Origin: Sphaerisporangium corydalis
Lineage (GTDB): Bacteria > Actinomycetota > Actinomycetes > Streptosporangiales > Streptosporangiaceae
Assembly: GCF_025506355.1 (NCBI RefSeq)
Contig: NZ_JANZYP010000014.1
Coordinates: forward strand, 62,001-126,000
Length of the DNA stretch: 64,000 nt
Direction: 5' to 3'
The notes below the pieces were generated by a model. That model had not been told where the DNA came from, made no database searches, and saw nothing but the letters and a program-made list of their open reading frames with translations. Shown here one piece after another: positions 43,958 through 54,061 of the stretch (position 1 is the first letter of the stretch; every line of letters begins with the position of its first letter). The translations under genes and the position numbers were made by a program.

Positions 43958-46062
43958 GAGAGGGCGGCGGCCGCCGGCCCGGTCGCGACGGGCCCGGCGG
44001 CGGCCCGGGGAACGGGCGCGGGAAGGGCAGGCCGGAGGACTCGGGGCGGGGCGAGGGGAAGGGCAGGCCGGACCCCACCGCCAAGCCCGGTTCCGGCGCC
44101 CGGCCCGCCCGGCCCGGTGCCGCGGGCCGCGCCGAGCCACCGGCCCGGTCCGGGCGCCCGGCGCGGCCGGGCAGGCCCGAGGCCACCAAACCTCTGCCCC
44201 GCCGCGTCCTCGGCAACGGCCAGGGTCCCCGGCGGGTGCCGCCCGGCGGCCGGGGAGGGGGCCCAGGCGGCCCCCCGGGGCCGGGTCCCGACCGGCCGAG
44301 GCCGCCGCGCCCGCCCGTCCCGCTGCGCCTGGGCAACCCGGCCAGGCGGATCAACATCGGGCTGATGGGCATGGCCGTCGTGATGTCGCTGTTCGCCGGC
44401 CGGCTGGTCCAGCTCCAGGGCCTGGACTCCAAGGTGTTCGAGGCCAAGGCCGCCACGCTGCGCGTCCGCGAGGAGACGCTGCCCGCGCGCCGGGGGCCGA
44501 TCACCGACGTCAACGGCCACGAGCTCGCCGTCACCGTCGAGGCCCGCGAGATCTCCGCCGACCCCACCGTGATCACGCCCGCCCGCCGCGACGCGGTCGC
44601 CGCCTCCCTCGCCACCGCGCTCGGCGTCCCGAAGGCCGACATCGCGGCCAAACTCGCGCTGCCCAGGACCCACTACGCCCTGCTCGCCCGCGACGTGTCG
44701 CTCGGCGCCGCCAAGAACGTGCTCGACCTGAAGATCAACGGGGTGGCCGCCGCGCCGCAGTACCAGCGGTTCTACCCCGGGGGGAACCTCGCCGGCGGCC
44801 TGGTGGGCTTCGTCGGCGACGACGGCACCGGCCTGACCGGGTTCGAGCAGACCTACGACAAGCTCCTCGGCGGCAAGGACGGCAAGCAGACCGTCGAGAC
44901 CGGCGGCGGCGGCGTGGACGGCCAGCGCATCCCGATGACCCGCAGCGTCCGGCAGGAGCCGGTCGCCGGGCAGGGCGTGCGGCTGACCATCGACCGCGAC
45001 ATCCAGTGGGCCGCCCAGAAGGCCATCGCCGAGCGGGTCAAGGCCAGCGGGGCGCGCAGCGGCAGCGTGATCGTCATGGACGTGCGCACCGGCCAGGTGC
45101 TGGCCATGGGCAACGCCCCCGAGGTCGACCTCGCCGACTGGAAGGACGTCCCGGCCGCCGACTGGGGCAACCGGGCGGTGACCGAGGTGTTCGAGCCCGG
45201 CAGCACCAACAAGGTCATCACGGCCGCCGCCGCCCTGGAGGCCGGCGCGGTGCGTCCTGAGACGGTGTTCGAGGTCAGGGACAAGTACCAGTGCGCCGAC
45301 CGGCTGCTCAACGACGCCCACCCGCACCCGCCCGAGCACCTGACCTTCACCGGGATCATCGCCGAGTCCAGCAACGTGGGCACCATGATGGCCGCCGACC
45401 GCATCGGCGACCAGCCGCTGTACGACATGCTCAAGGGCTTCGGGTTCGGCGCGAAGACCGGCGGGGGCTTCTACGGCGAGGAGGCCGGGCTGCTGCCCCG
45501 CCGGGAGTCGTGGTCGGGCAGCCAGCGGTGCACGATCGCCTTCGGGCAGGGCGTCTCGGTGACGGCCCTGCAGATGGCCAGCGTCTACCAGACCATCGCC
45601 AACGGGGGCGTGCGGATCACCCCGCAGATCGTGGCGGGCACGGTCGATCAGCACCACAGGCTGATCCCGGCGAAGCCCGGCAAGCGCACCCGCGTCATCG
45701 GCACGACCACGGCCAAGGACATCTCGCGGATGCTGGAGGCGGCGGTCGGCGCCGAGGGCAGCACCGGATCACTCGCCGCCATCAAGGGTTACCGGGTGGC
45801 GGGTAAAACCGGCACCGCCATGCGGTACGACGAGAACTGCCGAGGGTATTGCGGTTATACCGCTACGTTTGTGGGGTTCACTCCCGCGGACGCGCCGCGT
45901 CTGGTGGTGCTGGCGGTCGTCCAGGCGCCCAAGAACGGCCACTTCGGCGGGGAGATCGCCGCGCCCGTGTTCAAGGATGTCATGACGTTCGCGTTGAAGA
46001 GCCGCAAGATTCCGCCGACCGGTACGACCGCCCCATCGGTGCGCTTGAGCACCGACGGGTGA
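43954..46062 (+). CDS. ftsI: Septal penicillin-binding protein (class B, FtsI/PBP3)
   Basis: The 702-residue transpeptidase starts at GTG 43954 (overlapping ftsL) with a Gly/Pro/Arg-rich cytoplasmic extension of about 130 residues, long for the family. A membrane helix follows at about 132-150 (INIGLMGMAVVMSLFAGRLVQLQGL), then the PBP dimer domain with RRGPITDVNGHELAVTV. The transpeptidase domain has the active-site SxxK in FEPGSTNKVIT, the SxN motif in AESSNVGTMM and the KTGT motif in VAGKTGTAMRY. It crosslinks septal peptidoglycan with FtsW. The stop overlaps the proposed murE start. Confidence 0.95.
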   Translation: MREGGGRRPGRDGPGGGPGNGRGKGRPEDSGRGEGKGRPDPTAKPGSGARPARPGAAGRAEPPARSGRPARPGRPEATKPLPRRVLGNGQGPRRVPPGGRGGGPGGPPGPGPDRPRPPRPPVPLRLGNPARRINIGLMGMAVVMSLFAGRLVQLQGLDSKVFEAKAATLRVREETLPARRGPITDVNGHELAVTVEAREISADPTVITPARRDAVAASLATALGVPKADIAAKLALPRTHYALLARDVSLGAAKNVLDLKINGVAAAPQYQRFYPGGNLAGGLVGFVGDDGTGLTGFEQTYDKLLGGKDGKQTVETGGGGVDGQRIPMTRSVRQEPVAGQGVRLTIDRDIQWAAQKAIAERVKASGARSGSVIVMDVRTGQVLAMGNAPEVDLADWKDVPAADWGNRAVTEVFEPGSTNKVITAAAALEAGAVRPETVFEVRDKYQCADRLLNDAHPHPPEHLTFTGIIAESSNVGTMMAADRIGDQPLYDMLKGFGFGAKTGGGFYGEEAGLLPRRESWSGSQRCTIAFGQGVSVTALQMASVYQTIANGGVRITPQIVAGTVDQHHRLIPAKPGKRTRVIGTTTAKDISRMLEAAVGAEGSTGSLAAIKGYRVAGKTGTAMRYDENCRGYCGYTATFVGFTPADAPRLVVLAVVQAPKNGHFGGEIAAPVFKDVMTFALKSRKIPPTGTTAPSVRLSTDG

Positions 46063-47621
46063 CGGGGGAAGGTACGCTCTCGCCCGTGCGTCCCCCGTCG
46101 TCCATGCGCCCCACGGCATGCCCGGTCCGGCCGTTGTCCGGCCTGGCGGCCCTGCTCGGCGCGCCCTCCGCCGGCCCGAGGGCCCCGCTCGCCGCCGTCA
46201 CCGGCGTCACCATCGACTCGCGCCAGGTGCGCCAGGGCGATCTGTACGTGGCGCTGCCGGGCGCCAGCTCCCACGGCGCCGCGTACGCCGCCCAGGCCGC
46301 CGCGCGCGGTGCCGTCGCGGTGCTCACCGACCCGGCGGGCCGTGAGGCGGCCGTCGCCACGGGCGTGCCCGTGCTGGTGGTGCCCGACCCGCGCTCGGCG
46401 CTCGGCCAGGTGGCCGCCTGGGTGTACGGGCGGCCCGCCGACGAGGTGCTGCTGCTCGGCGTGACCGGCACCAGCGGCAAGTCGACCACCACGTTCCTGC
46501 TGGAGGCGGGCCTGCGGGCCGCCGGGCACCGCACGGGCCTGGTGGGCGGCGTGGAGATCCACGCCGGCGACCTGAACTTCGCCCCCACGCTGACGACCCC
46601 GGAGGCGAGCGACCTTCAGGGCCTGTTCGCCCTCATGCGCGAGCAGGGCGTCACCGCGGCCGCGATGGAGGTGTCCAGCCACGCCCTGGCGCTCGGCCGG
46701 GTCGACGGCGTGTTCTTCGACGTCGCGCTGTTCACCAACCTGTCCCAGGACCACCTCGACTTCCACGCCGACCTGGAGGACTACTTCCTGACCAAGGCGC
46801 GGCTCTTCACCCCTGAGCTGTGCCGGGCCGGCGTCGTCAACATCGACGACGGCCACGGGCGGGAGCTGACGGGCCTGTCCAAGGTCCCGATCACGACGTT
46901 CTCGGCGTGCGGGGCCCCGGAGGCCGACTGGCGCGCCCAGGACGTGCGCCTGGGCGCCGACGGCAGCACCTTCCGGGTGATCGGCCCGGGCGGCGTCGAG
47001 GCCGACGTGTCGGTGGCCCTGCCGGGCCCGTTCAACGTCGCCAACACGCTCGGCGCGCTCGTCACCCTGGTCGAGGCCGGGGTGCCGCTGCAGGCGGCCG
47101 TGCACGGCGTCGGCACGGTCATCGGCGTCCCGGGCCGCATGGAGCGGGTGCCGGGCGCGCGGGGCTTCCAGGCGATCGTCGACTACTCCCACAAGCCGGG
47201 GGCCGTCGAGTCGGTGCTGGGGGCGCTGCGGGAGGTCACCTCGGGCGAGCTGATCATCGTCCTCGGCTGCGGCGGCGACCGCGACCGGGGCAAGCGCCCC
47301 ATGATGGGGCAGGCCGCGGCACGGCTCGCCGACGTGGCCGTCCTCACCAGCGACAACCCCCGATCGGAGGACCCGCTCCGCATCCTCGCCGAGATGCTGG
47401 AGGGGGCGCTTTCGGTGCCCGGGCGCGAACGGGCGCACGTGGTCGTCGAGCCCGACCGGGCGGCCGCGATCGACCTCGCGATCGCGCGGGCGAGGCCCGG
47501 CGACGTCGTCGTCGTCGCGGGCAAGGGCCACGAGCAAGGTCAGTACGTCGACGGTGAGGTCCTGCCGTTCGACGACAGGCAGGTCGTGGCAGAGGCGATC
47601 GGCAGACGCGGGCACATGTGA
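46059..47621 (+). CDS. murE: UDP-N-acetylmuramoyl-L-alanyl-D-glutamate-2,6-diaminopimelate ligase
   Basis: The enzyme adds meso-diaminopimelate in peptidoglycan precursor synthesis. It has VTIDSRQVRQGDLYVALPG, the ATP-binding GVTGTSGKSTTTFLLEAGLRAAG, TTPEASDLQGLF, the carbamoylated-Lys region and LTSDNPRSEDPLRI. The DNPR tetrapeptide is the signature of DAP-specific MurE (lysine-adding enzymes differ), so meso-DAP in this cell wall is inferred. I give GTG 46059, overlapping ftsI; GTG 46086 and ATG 46104 are also in frame, and the conserved part starts after the latter, so the first 15 residues are uncertain. Confidence 0.94.
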   Translation: MTGEGTLSPVRPPSSMRPTACPVRPLSGLAALLGAPSAGPRAPLAAVTGVTIDSRQVRQGDLYVALPGASSHGAAYAAQAAARGAVAVLTDPAGREAAVATGVPVLVVPDPRSALGQVAAWVYGRPADEVLLLGVTGTSGKSTTTFLLEAGLRAAGHRTGLVGGVEIHAGDLNFAPTLTTPEASDLQGLFALMREQGVTAAAMEVSSHALALGRVDGVFFDVALFTNLSQDHLDFHADLEDYFLTKARLFTPELCRAGVVNIDDGHGRELTGLSKVPITTFSACGAPEADWRAQDVRLGADGSTFRVIGPGGVEADVSVALPGPFNVANTLGALVTLVEAGVPLQAAVHGVGTVIGVPGRMERVPGARGFQAIVDYSHKPGAVESVLGALREVTSGELIIVLGCGGDRDRGKRPMMGQAAARLADVAVLTSDNPRSEDPLRILAEMLEGALSVPGRERAHVVVEPDRAAAIDLAIARARPGDVVVVAGKGHEQGQYVDGEVLPFDDRQVVAEAIGRRGHM

Positions 47622-47731
47622 CAGGCGGCGTTGTGCGAGGCTGAGCCGGTGGCCCGGCCGGTGCACGGGGCGAGGCGCCGGTCCCCCCGCACACCCCACG
47701 GACAGCTTGTATGGAGAGTAGGGAAAAACGA

Positions 47732-49105
47732 ATGATCCCGTTGCCGCTGGCAAGGATCGCCGAGATCACCTCGGGTGCCCTCGCGGGCACGGCCGATCCT
47801 CGCGCCGTGGTCCTCGGGCCCGTCCTGATCGACTCGCGCGCCGCCGAGCCCGGATCGCTGTTCGTCGCGATCAGGGGGGAGCGGGCCGACGGGCACGACT
47901 TCGCCGCACGGGCCCACGAGGCCGGCGCGGTGGCCGTGCTGGCGAGCAGGCCCGTGGAGGCGCCCTGCCTGATCGTGGGCGACGTCGTGACGGCACTGGC
48001 CGAGCTGGCCGCCGCCGTGGCCGCCGAGCTGCCGCGCACGACGGTCGTCGGCGTGACCGGGTCCGCGGGCAAGACCACCACCAAGGACCTGCTCGCCGGG
48101 CTCACCACGCTGATCGGCCCGACGGTCGCCCCGGTCGGCAGCTACAACAACGAGATCGGGCACCCCCTGACGGTCCTGCGGGCCGACGAGGGCACCCGCT
48201 TCCTGGTGCTGGAGCTGAGCGCCCGCGAGGAGGGCCACATCGCCTACCTGGCGCGCATAGCCCCGCCGAGGATCGGCGTCGTGCTCAACGTCGGCTCCGC
48301 CCACCTCGGGGTGTTCGGGGGCCGCGAGCAGATCGCCAAGGCCAAGGGCGAGCTCGTCGAGGCGCTGCCCGCCGACGGCGTCGCCGTGCTCAACGCCGAC
48401 GACCCGCTCGTCCGGGCCATGGCCTCCCGCACCCAGGCCAGGGTGACCCTGTTCGGCCGCTCCGCCGACGCGGCCGTGCGGGCCGAGGGCGAGACGCTGG
48501 ACGAGCGCGGCAGGGCCTCCTTCACGCTCAGGGCCCCCTCGGGCAGGGCGCGGGTCAGCCTGCGCCTGTACGGGGCGCAGGCCGTGGAGAACGCCCTCGC
48601 CGCCGCCGCCGCGGCCTACGAGCTGGGACTCCCGGTGGCGACCATCGCCGAGGCGCTGTCCCGCGCCGAGCCGCGCAGCCGGTGGCGCATGGAGGTCACC
48701 GACCGCCCCGACGGGGTCACCGTGATCAACGACGCGTACAACGCCAGCCCCGACTCGGTGCGCGCGGTGTTCCACACGCTCGGCGTGCTCGGCAAGGAGC
48801 GGCGCAGGTTCGCCGTGATCGCCGCGATGCGCGAGCTGGGCGACCAGAGCGACGCCCTGAACGAGGAGGCGGGCCGGCTCGCCGCCGGCGCCGGCCTGGA
48901 AGGACTATGGGTGGTCGGGGACGACCCGGGCCCGGTCATGGCCGGCGCCAGGGGCGCGCCCGCCGTCCAGGTGGCCGACCCGGCCGCCGCCGCCGCCGAG
49001 CTGGCCGCCCGCCTGCGCCCCGGCGACGTGGTGCTCGTCAAGGGACCGCGCGCCGCCGGCCTGGAACGGGTCGCCGAGGCGCTGCTGGGAGGTGATGCCC
49101 GATGA
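47732..49105 (+). CDS. murF: UDP-N-acetylmuramoyl-tripeptide-D-alanyl-D-alanine ligase
   Basis: The 457-residue ligase adds D-Ala-D-Ala. It shows [31 protein letters not shown], the ATP site [41 protein letters not shown], and [19 protein letters not shown], all family-typical. ATG 47732 follows AGGG at nine bases; ATG 47711 is also in frame. A 110-base gap separates it from murE, the largest gap inside the mur block, and might hold a secondary promoter. The stop overlaps mraY (ATGA). Confidence 0.96.
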   Translation: MIPLPLARIAEITSGALAGTADPRAVVLGPVLIDSRAAEPGSLFVAIRGERADGHDFAARAHEAGAVAVLASRPVEAPCLIVGDVVTALAELAAAVAAELPRTTVVGVTGSAGKTTTKDLLAGLTTLIGPTVAPVGSYNNEIGHPLTVLRADEGTRFLVLELSAREEGHIAYLARIAPPRIGVVLNVGSAHLGVFGGREQIAKAKGELVEALPADGVAVLNADDPLVRAMASRTQARVTLFGRSADAAVRAEGETLDERGRASFTLRAPSGRARVSLRLYGAQAVENALAAAAAAYELGLPVATIAEALSRAEPRSRWRMEVTDRPDGVTVINDAYNASPDSVRAVFHTLGVLGKERRRFAVIAAMRELGDQSDALNEEAGRLAAGAGLEGLWVVGDDPGPVMAGARGAPAVQVADPAAAAAELAARLRPGDVVLVKGPRAAGLERVAEALLGGDAR

Positions 49106-50160
49106 TGGACGTCCTCGTCGCCGCCGGCGTCGCCCTGTTGCTGTCCATGCTCGGCACCCCGCTGGCGATCCGGATCTTCAGCCGCCGGGGCTACGGGCAG
49201 AACATCCGCGAGGAGGGCCCCTCGGGGCACCAGGAGAAGCGCGGCACGCCCACCATGGGCGGCACGGTCCTGGTCATCGCCGCCCTGGTCGGCTTCGCCT
49301 GCTCCCACCTGGCCACCTGGACCCCGCCCACGGTCTCGGCCGTGCTGGTGCTGTTCCTGATGGCCGGCCTCGGCACGGTGGGCTTCCTCGACGACTTCAT
49401 CAAGATCTACAAGCAGCGGAGCCTCGGCCTGCGCAGCGGCGCCAAGGCCCTCGGGCAGCTGATCGTCGGCGCGGTCTTCGCGGTGCTGGTGGTCCGGTTC
49501 CCGAACGCCTACTCGATCACCCCCGCCGAGACCCGGCTGTCGTTCCTGCGCGACTTCGGGCCCTCGGTCGGCATCGTGGTGTTCACGATCTGGGTCCTGA
49601 TCATGATCGTGGGCTTCTCGAACGCGGTGAACCTCACCGACGGCCTCGACGGGCTCGCCAGCGGCGCCACCGGCGTCGTCCTCGGCGCGTACGTCCTGAT
49701 CGGCAACTGGCAGCTCCGCAACAGCTGCCTGAACCAGCTCGGCCCGAGCTGCTACTGGGTGCGCGACCCGCTCGACCTCGCCGTGGTGGCCGCGGCCGTC
49801 CTCGGCGCGCTGGTCGGCTTCCTGTGGTGGAACGCCCCGCCCGCGAAGATCTTCATGGGCGACACCGGCTCCCTGGCGCTCGGCGGGGTGCTCGCCGGGC
49901 TCGCGATCACCACGCGCACCCAGTTCCTGCTGTTCATCCTGGCCGGGCTGTGCGTCATCATCACCGCCTCGGTCATCATCCAGGTCGGCTTCTTCAAGAT
50001 GACGGGCAGACGGGTCTTCCGCATGGCACCCCTCCAGCACCACTTCGAGCTGGCGGGCTGGGCCGAGACGACGATCGTGGTCCGCTTCTGGCTGATCGCC
50101 GCCCTGTGCACGGCCGCCGGCCTCGGCCTGTTCTACGTCGAGTGGATGCCCAAGCAATGA
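49102..50160 (+). CDS. mraY: Phospho-N-acetylmuramoyl-pentapeptide-transferase
   Basis: The 352-residue membrane enzyme makes lipid I by transferring phospho-MurNAc-pentapeptide to undecaprenyl phosphate. It has about ten helices. Motifs are [20 protein letters not shown], the catalytic-region [16 protein letters not shown] with the Asp pair, [38 protein letters not shown], and [22 protein letters not shown] 49102 overlaps the murF stop. A 70-base gap with 24-bp repeats separates it from murD. Confidence 0.97.
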   Translation: MMDVLVAAGVALLLSMLGTPLAIRIFSRRGYGQNIREEGPSGHQEKRGTPTMGGTVLVIAALVGFACSHLATWTPPTVSAVLVLFLMAGLGTVGFLDDFIKIYKQRSLGLRSGAKALGQLIVGAVFAVLVVRFPNAYSITPAETRLSFLRDFGPSVGIVVFTIWVLIMIVGFSNAVNLTDGLDGLASGATGVVLGAYVLIGNWQLRNSCLNQLGPSCYWVRDPLDLAVVAAAVLGALVGFLWWNAPPAKIFMGDTGSLALGGVLAGLAITTRTQFLLFILAGLCVIITASVIIQVGFFKMTGRRVFRMAPLQHHFELAGWAETTIVVRFWLIAALCTAAGLGLFYVEWMPKQ

Positions 50161-50206
50161 CCCCCGTACGGACGGCCGGGCGACGGGCGCCGGGGACGGC
50201 CGGGCG

Positions 50207-50290
50207 GCGAGCACGAAGGACGGGCGGGCGGTGAGCACGAAGGACGGGCGGGCGGTGAACATGAAGGACGGCCGGGCCGTGAGCACGGTC
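50207..50290. repeat. 24-bp tandem repeat over the murD start region
   Basis: Units at 50207-50230, 50231-50254 and 50255-50278 are followed by the beginning of a fourth at 50279. Each carries GAAGGAC (a ribosome binding site) and ends just before a GTG or equivalent, so each unit duplicates the initiation signal: unit 1 begins GCG, units 2, 3 and 4 begin GTG. In frame they add eight residues each (MSTKDGRA, VNMKDGRA) to MurD. Confidence 0.85.
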
Positions 50291-51655
50291 TGCGTGGCCG
50301 GGCTCGGGGTCTCAGGGATGGCCGCCGCCCGGGCCCTGGCCCGGTCCGGCCACCACGTCATCGTGGTCGAGACCGCCGCCGGCGAGCGCCAGCGGGCCGC
50401 CGCGGCCGAGCTGGCCGGGCTCGGGGTGGAGGTGCGCTTCGGCGGCGGGCTGCCGCCCGAGGCCACGCTGGTGGTCACCTCCCCGGGGTGGCGCCCCGGC
50501 CACCCCCTGCTCGCCGAGGCCGCCGCCACCGGCGTCGAGGTCATCGGCGAGGTGGAGCTCGCCTGGCGGCGGCGGCCCGCCGGGGCCGCCCCCTGGCTCG
50601 CACTCACCGGCACCAACGGCAAGACCACGGCGGTGCGGATGCTCACCTCCATGCTGCGCGCCGCCGGGCTGGACGCCGCCGCCGTCGGCAACGTCGGCAC
50701 CCCGATCGTGGAGGCCGTCGAGAAGCCCTACGACGTGCTCGCCGTGGAACTGTCCAGCTTCCAGCTCCACTGGTCCACCAGCCTGGCCCCGGCCGCCGCC
50801 GCGATACTCAACGTCGCCGACGACCACCTCGACTGGCACGGGTCGATGGCGGAGTACGCCCGCGCCAAGGGCCGCATCTACGAGCACGCGCGGGTGGTCG
50901 TCCACAACGCCGACGACCCCATGGCCACCCGCCTGGCGGTCCCGTACGCCGAGGACGGGTCCGCGCGCGTGGTCGGCTACACGCTCGGCGTGCCCGGGCG
51001 CGGGATGCTCGGCGTCGTGGAGGACCTGCTCGTCGACCGCGCCTTCGTGCCCGACCCGGTCGGCGGGGCCGAGGAGCTGGCGACCCTGGCCGACGTGCGC
51101 CCGTTCGCGCCGCACAACGTGGCCAACGCGCTGGCCGCCGCGGCGCTGGCCCGCGCGCACGGCGTCCCGCCCGCCGCCGTCAGGCAGGGCCTGCTCGACC
51201 ATGTCCCCGACCCGCACCGCATCGCGCACGTCGCCCGCGTCGGCGAGGTCGACTACGTGGACGACTCCAAGGCCACCAACCCGCACGCCGCCGCCGCCTC
51301 CCTGGCCGCCTACCCCTCGGTCGTGTGGATCGCCGGAGGGCAGCTCAAGGGCGCCGACGTCGACGACCTCGTCCGGCGCTCGGCCGGCCGGCTGCGTGCG
51401 GCGGTGCTCCTCGGCGCCGACCGGGAGCGAATTCGGCAGGCTCTGGCGCGACACGCGGCGAATGTTCCGGTCGTGGAGGTCCAGGGGCAAGACACTGGGG
51501 TCATGGACCGTGTCGTCACCGAAGCCGCCAGGCTCGCCTCCCCGGGGGACACCGTGCTGCTCGCCCCCGCCGGCGCGTCGCTGGACATGTACGCCGGCTA
51601 CGGCGCCCGTGGGGAGGCGTTCGCCCGAGCTGTCCACCGCCTTCCGGCGCGATGA
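50231..51655 (+). CDS. murD: UDP-N-acetylmuramoylalanine-D-glutamate ligase
   Basis: The ligase adds D-Glu to UDP-MurNAc-L-Ala. The Rossmann-like start VCVAGLGVSGMAAARALARSG is followed by the ATP site LALTGTNGKTTAVRMLTSML, NVGTPIVEAV, VELSSFQLHWS, LNVADDHLDWHGSMAEYARAK and VDDSKATNPHAAAASL. The start is uncertain: GTG 50231, GTG 50255, ATG 50264 and GTG 50279 all lie in frame in a 24-bp tandem repeat, and the core begins at 50279 (458 residues). Starting at 50231 adds 16 repeat-coded residues. The stop overlaps ftsW by four bases. Confidence 0.95.
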   Translation: MSTKDGRAVNMKDGRAVSTVCVAGLGVSGMAAARALARSGHHVIVVETAAGERQRAAAAELAGLGVEVRFGGGLPPEATLVVTSPGWRPGHPLLAEAAATGVEVIGEVELAWRRRPAGAAPWLALTGTNGKTTAVRMLTSMLRAAGLDAAAVGNVGTPIVEAVEKPYDVLAVELSSFQLHWSTSLAPAAAAILNVADDHLDWHGSMAEYARAKGRIYEHARVVVHNADDPMATRLAVPYAEDGSARVVGYTLGVPGRGMLGVVEDLLVDRAFVPDPVGGAEELATLADVRPFAPHNVANALAAAALARAHGVPPAAVRQGLLDHVPDPHRIAHVARVGEVDYVDDSKATNPHAAAASLAAYPSVVWIAGGQLKGADVDDLVRRSAGRLRAAVLLGADRERIRQALARHAANVPVVEVQGQDTGVMDRVVTEAARLASPGDTVLLAPAGASLDMYAGYGARGEAFARAVHRLPAR

Positions 51656-52959
51656 GCGACGTCCCGATCGGACCCGGCGCCGCCACCACCCGGCGGGCCG
51701 GGCGCGCGGACCGGCTGGCGGCGCTCGGCGAGCTGCTGAACCGTCCCCTGACGTCCTACTACCTGGTGCTCGGGTGCAGCGCCCTGCTGCTCGCGCTCGG
51801 GCTGATGATGGTGCTCTCGGCCTCCAGCATCGAGGCGCTGCAGAAGACGGGCAACCCGTTCTACTGGTTCCTCAAGCAGTCGCTGTCGGTCGGGCTCGGC
51901 CTCCCGGTGATGTGGATCTGCTCCCGGCTGCCCCAGCGGTTCTTCCGCCTCGCCGGCTACCCCCTGATGGCCCTGTCGGTCATCGGCCTGATCATGGTCA
52001 TCTTCATCGGCGAGACCGAGCTGGGCGCCCAGCGGTGGCTGTACGTCGGCGGGCTCACCATCCAGCCCTCAGAGCCCGCCAAGCTCGGCCTGGTCCTGTG
52101 GGGGGCCGACCTGCTGGCCCGCAAGGCCAAGGGCGGCCTCATCGAGTGGCGGCAACTGCTGATCCCGCTGATGCCCGGCACCGCCATCCTCGCCGTCATG
52201 GTCATGCTCGGGCGCGACCTCGGCACCACGCTCGTGCTCATGCTGGTCTTCCTGGCGCTGCTGTGGGTCGTCGGGGCGCCGCTCAAACTGTTCGGCGGCA
52301 TCCTGGCCGTCTCCACCCTGGCCACGGTCATCATGATCAGCGTCGAGGGTTACCGCTCGGCCCGCATCGCGGGCTGGCTGGACGTCTGGGGCAACGCCCA
52401 GGGCTCGGGCTACCAGGCCGCCATGGGCCAGATCGCGCTCGGCTCGGGTGGCTGGTTCGGGCTCGGGCTCGGCAGCAGCCGGCAGAAATGGGGCCGGGTC
52501 CCGCACGCCGAGAGCGACTTCATCTTCTCCATCATCGGCGAGGAGCTCGGGCTCATGGGCACCCTGCTGGTGGTCGCCCTGTTCGGCCTGCTCGGGTACG
52601 CGGGCCTGCGCGTGGCCAGCCGGGTGAAGGACCCGTTCGTCCGGCTCGCCGCCTCGGCCGCCGTGGCCTGGATCGCAGGTCAGGCGATCGTCAACATCGG
52701 GGCGGTGATCGGCGTGCTGCCCATCACCGGCATCCCGCTGCCCCTGGTGTCGTACGGTGGTTCGGCGCTGTTGCCCACCCTGGCCGCGCTCGGGATGCTC
52801 CTGTCGTTCGCCAAACAGGAACCCGGCGCGGCCGACGCGCTGGCCGCTCGTGGACCCGGGCCCGCGGCGCGGGCTCTAAGCTGGCTTGGCCTGAGTCGCC
52901 CGCTGGCGAGGATTCGCCGGCCGGGACGGCTCCGACCGACATCGAGGCACGTGGAGTGA
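51652..52959 (+). CDS. ftsW: Septal peptidoglycan polymerase FtsW (SEDS family)
   Basis: The 435-residue SEDS glycosyltransferase has about ten helices and works with the septal PBP. Typical stretches are [114 protein letters not shown], the region with the essential Asp, and [18 protein letters not shown]. The ATG overlaps the murD stop. The last 50 residues form an Arg/Pro-rich cytoplasmic tail. murG follows after 10 bases. Confidence 0.96.
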   Translation: MSDVPIGPGAATTRRAGRADRLAALGELLNRPLTSYYLVLGCSALLLALGLMMVLSASSIEALQKTGNPFYWFLKQSLSVGLGLPVMWICSRLPQRFFRLAGYPLMALSVIGLIMVIFIGETELGAQRWLYVGGLTIQPSEPAKLGLVLWGADLLARKAKGGLIEWRQLLIPLMPGTAILAVMVMLGRDLGTTLVLMLVFLALLWVVGAPLKLFGGILAVSTLATVIMISVEGYRSARIAGWLDVWGNAQGSGYQAAMGQIALGSGGWFGLGLGSSRQKWGRVPHAESDFIFSIIGEELGLMGTLLVVALFGLLGYAGLRVASRVKDPFVRLAASAAVAWIAGQAIVNIGAVIGVLPITGIPLPLVSYGGSALLPTLAALGMLLSFAKQEPGAADALAARGPGPAARALSWLGLSRPLARIRRPGRLRPTSRHVE

Positions 52960-52969
52960 AAGGACCGAC

Positions 52970-54061
52970 ATGAGGGTGGTCCTCGCCGGCGGCGGCACGG
53001 CCGGCCATATCGAACCCGCCTTGGCGCTGGCCGACGCGCTGCGCAGGCACGACCCGGGCATCGGGATCACCTGCCTCGGCACCGAGCGCGGCCTGGAGAC
53101 CAGGCTGGTGCCCGCCCGGGGGTACGAGCTGGCGCTGGTGCCCGCGGTCCCGCTGCCGCGCGCCATCACCCCGCAGCTGCTGAGCGTGCCCGGCCGGCTG
53201 GCCGGGGCGATCAACGCCGCCGCGGGCGTCATGGACCGCGTCCACGCCGACGTGCTGGTCGGCTTCGGGGGCTACGTCGCCACCCCGGCCTACCTGGCCG
53301 CCCGGCGGCGCGGGGTGCCGATCGTGGTCCACGAGGCCAACCCCAAGCCCGGCCTGGCCAACCGGCTCGGCGCCCGGCTCACCGACCACGTCTTCACCGG
53401 CCACCGCGACACCGCGCTGCCGCACGCCGAGTACGTCGGCATCCCGCTGCGCCGGGAGATCGTCGCGCTCGACCGGCTGTCCATGGGCGACAAGGCCAGG
53501 TCGTACTTCGGGCTGGAGAACGACCGGCCGACGCTGCTGGTCTTCGGCGGCTCGCAGGGGGCGCGCGCGATCAACGAGGCCGCCCTCGGCGCCGCGAACG
53601 CCCTGCGGCACGCCGGCGTCCAGGTGCTCCACGTGGTCGGCCCGAAGAACCCCGTGGTCGAGGAGCCGCCGCCCGGCGACCCGCAGTACGTCGTGCTGCC
53701 CTACGTCGACCGCATGGACCTGGCCTACGCCGCCGCCGACTTCGTGCTGTGCCGCAGCGGGGCGATGACCTGCGCGGAACTGACCGCCGTAGGGCTCCCG
53801 GCGGTGTACGTCCCGCTGCCGCACGGCAACGGGGAGCAGCGGCTCAACGCCGCGCCGATCGTCGAGGCCGGGGGAGGGATGATGGTCGACAACGCCGACC
53901 TGACCGCCGATTGGATCATCCGGACCGTGCTTCCGGTCCTGCGCGACCCCGAGCGGGTCGTCACCATGTCCGACGCGGCCTCGCGCATCGGCCGCAAGGA
54001 CGCGGACATGGTCCTCGCGCGCAAGGTCCTCGACATCGTCGCCGCCGGAGGCCGCCGATGA
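52970..54061 (+). CDS. murG: UDP-GlcNAc:lipid I N-acetylglucosaminyltransferase
   Basis: The 363-residue GT28 enzyme converts lipid I to lipid II at the inner membrane face. It has the N-terminal G-loop [22 protein letters not shown] and [40 protein letters not shown]. The second domain has [70 protein letters not shown], the donor-binding region. ATG 52970 follows AAAGGAC. The stop overlaps murC (ATGA). Confidence 0.97.
   Translation: MRVVLAGGGTAGHIEPALALADALRRHDPGIGITCLGTERGLETRLVPARGYELALVPAVPLPRAITPQLLSVPGRLAGAINAAAGVMDRVHADVLVGFGGYVATPAYLAARRRGVPIVVHEANPKPGLANRLGARLTDHVFTGHRDTALPHAEYVGIPLRREIVALDRLSMGDKARSYFGLENDRPTLLVFGGSQGARAINEAALGAANALRHAGVQVLHVVGPKNPVVEEPPPGDPQYVVLPYVDRMDLAYAAADFVLCRSGAMTCAELTAVGLPAVYVPLPHGNGEQRLNAAPIVEAGGGMMVDNADLTADWIIRTVLPVLRDPERVVTMSDAASRIGRKDADMVLARKVLDIVAAGGRR

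Noticed and set aside
43408-46062. Pbp gene starting at 43408
   Set aside because: The first 182 codons lie over ftsL in another frame; GTG 43954 overlapping the ftsL stop is the consistent start.
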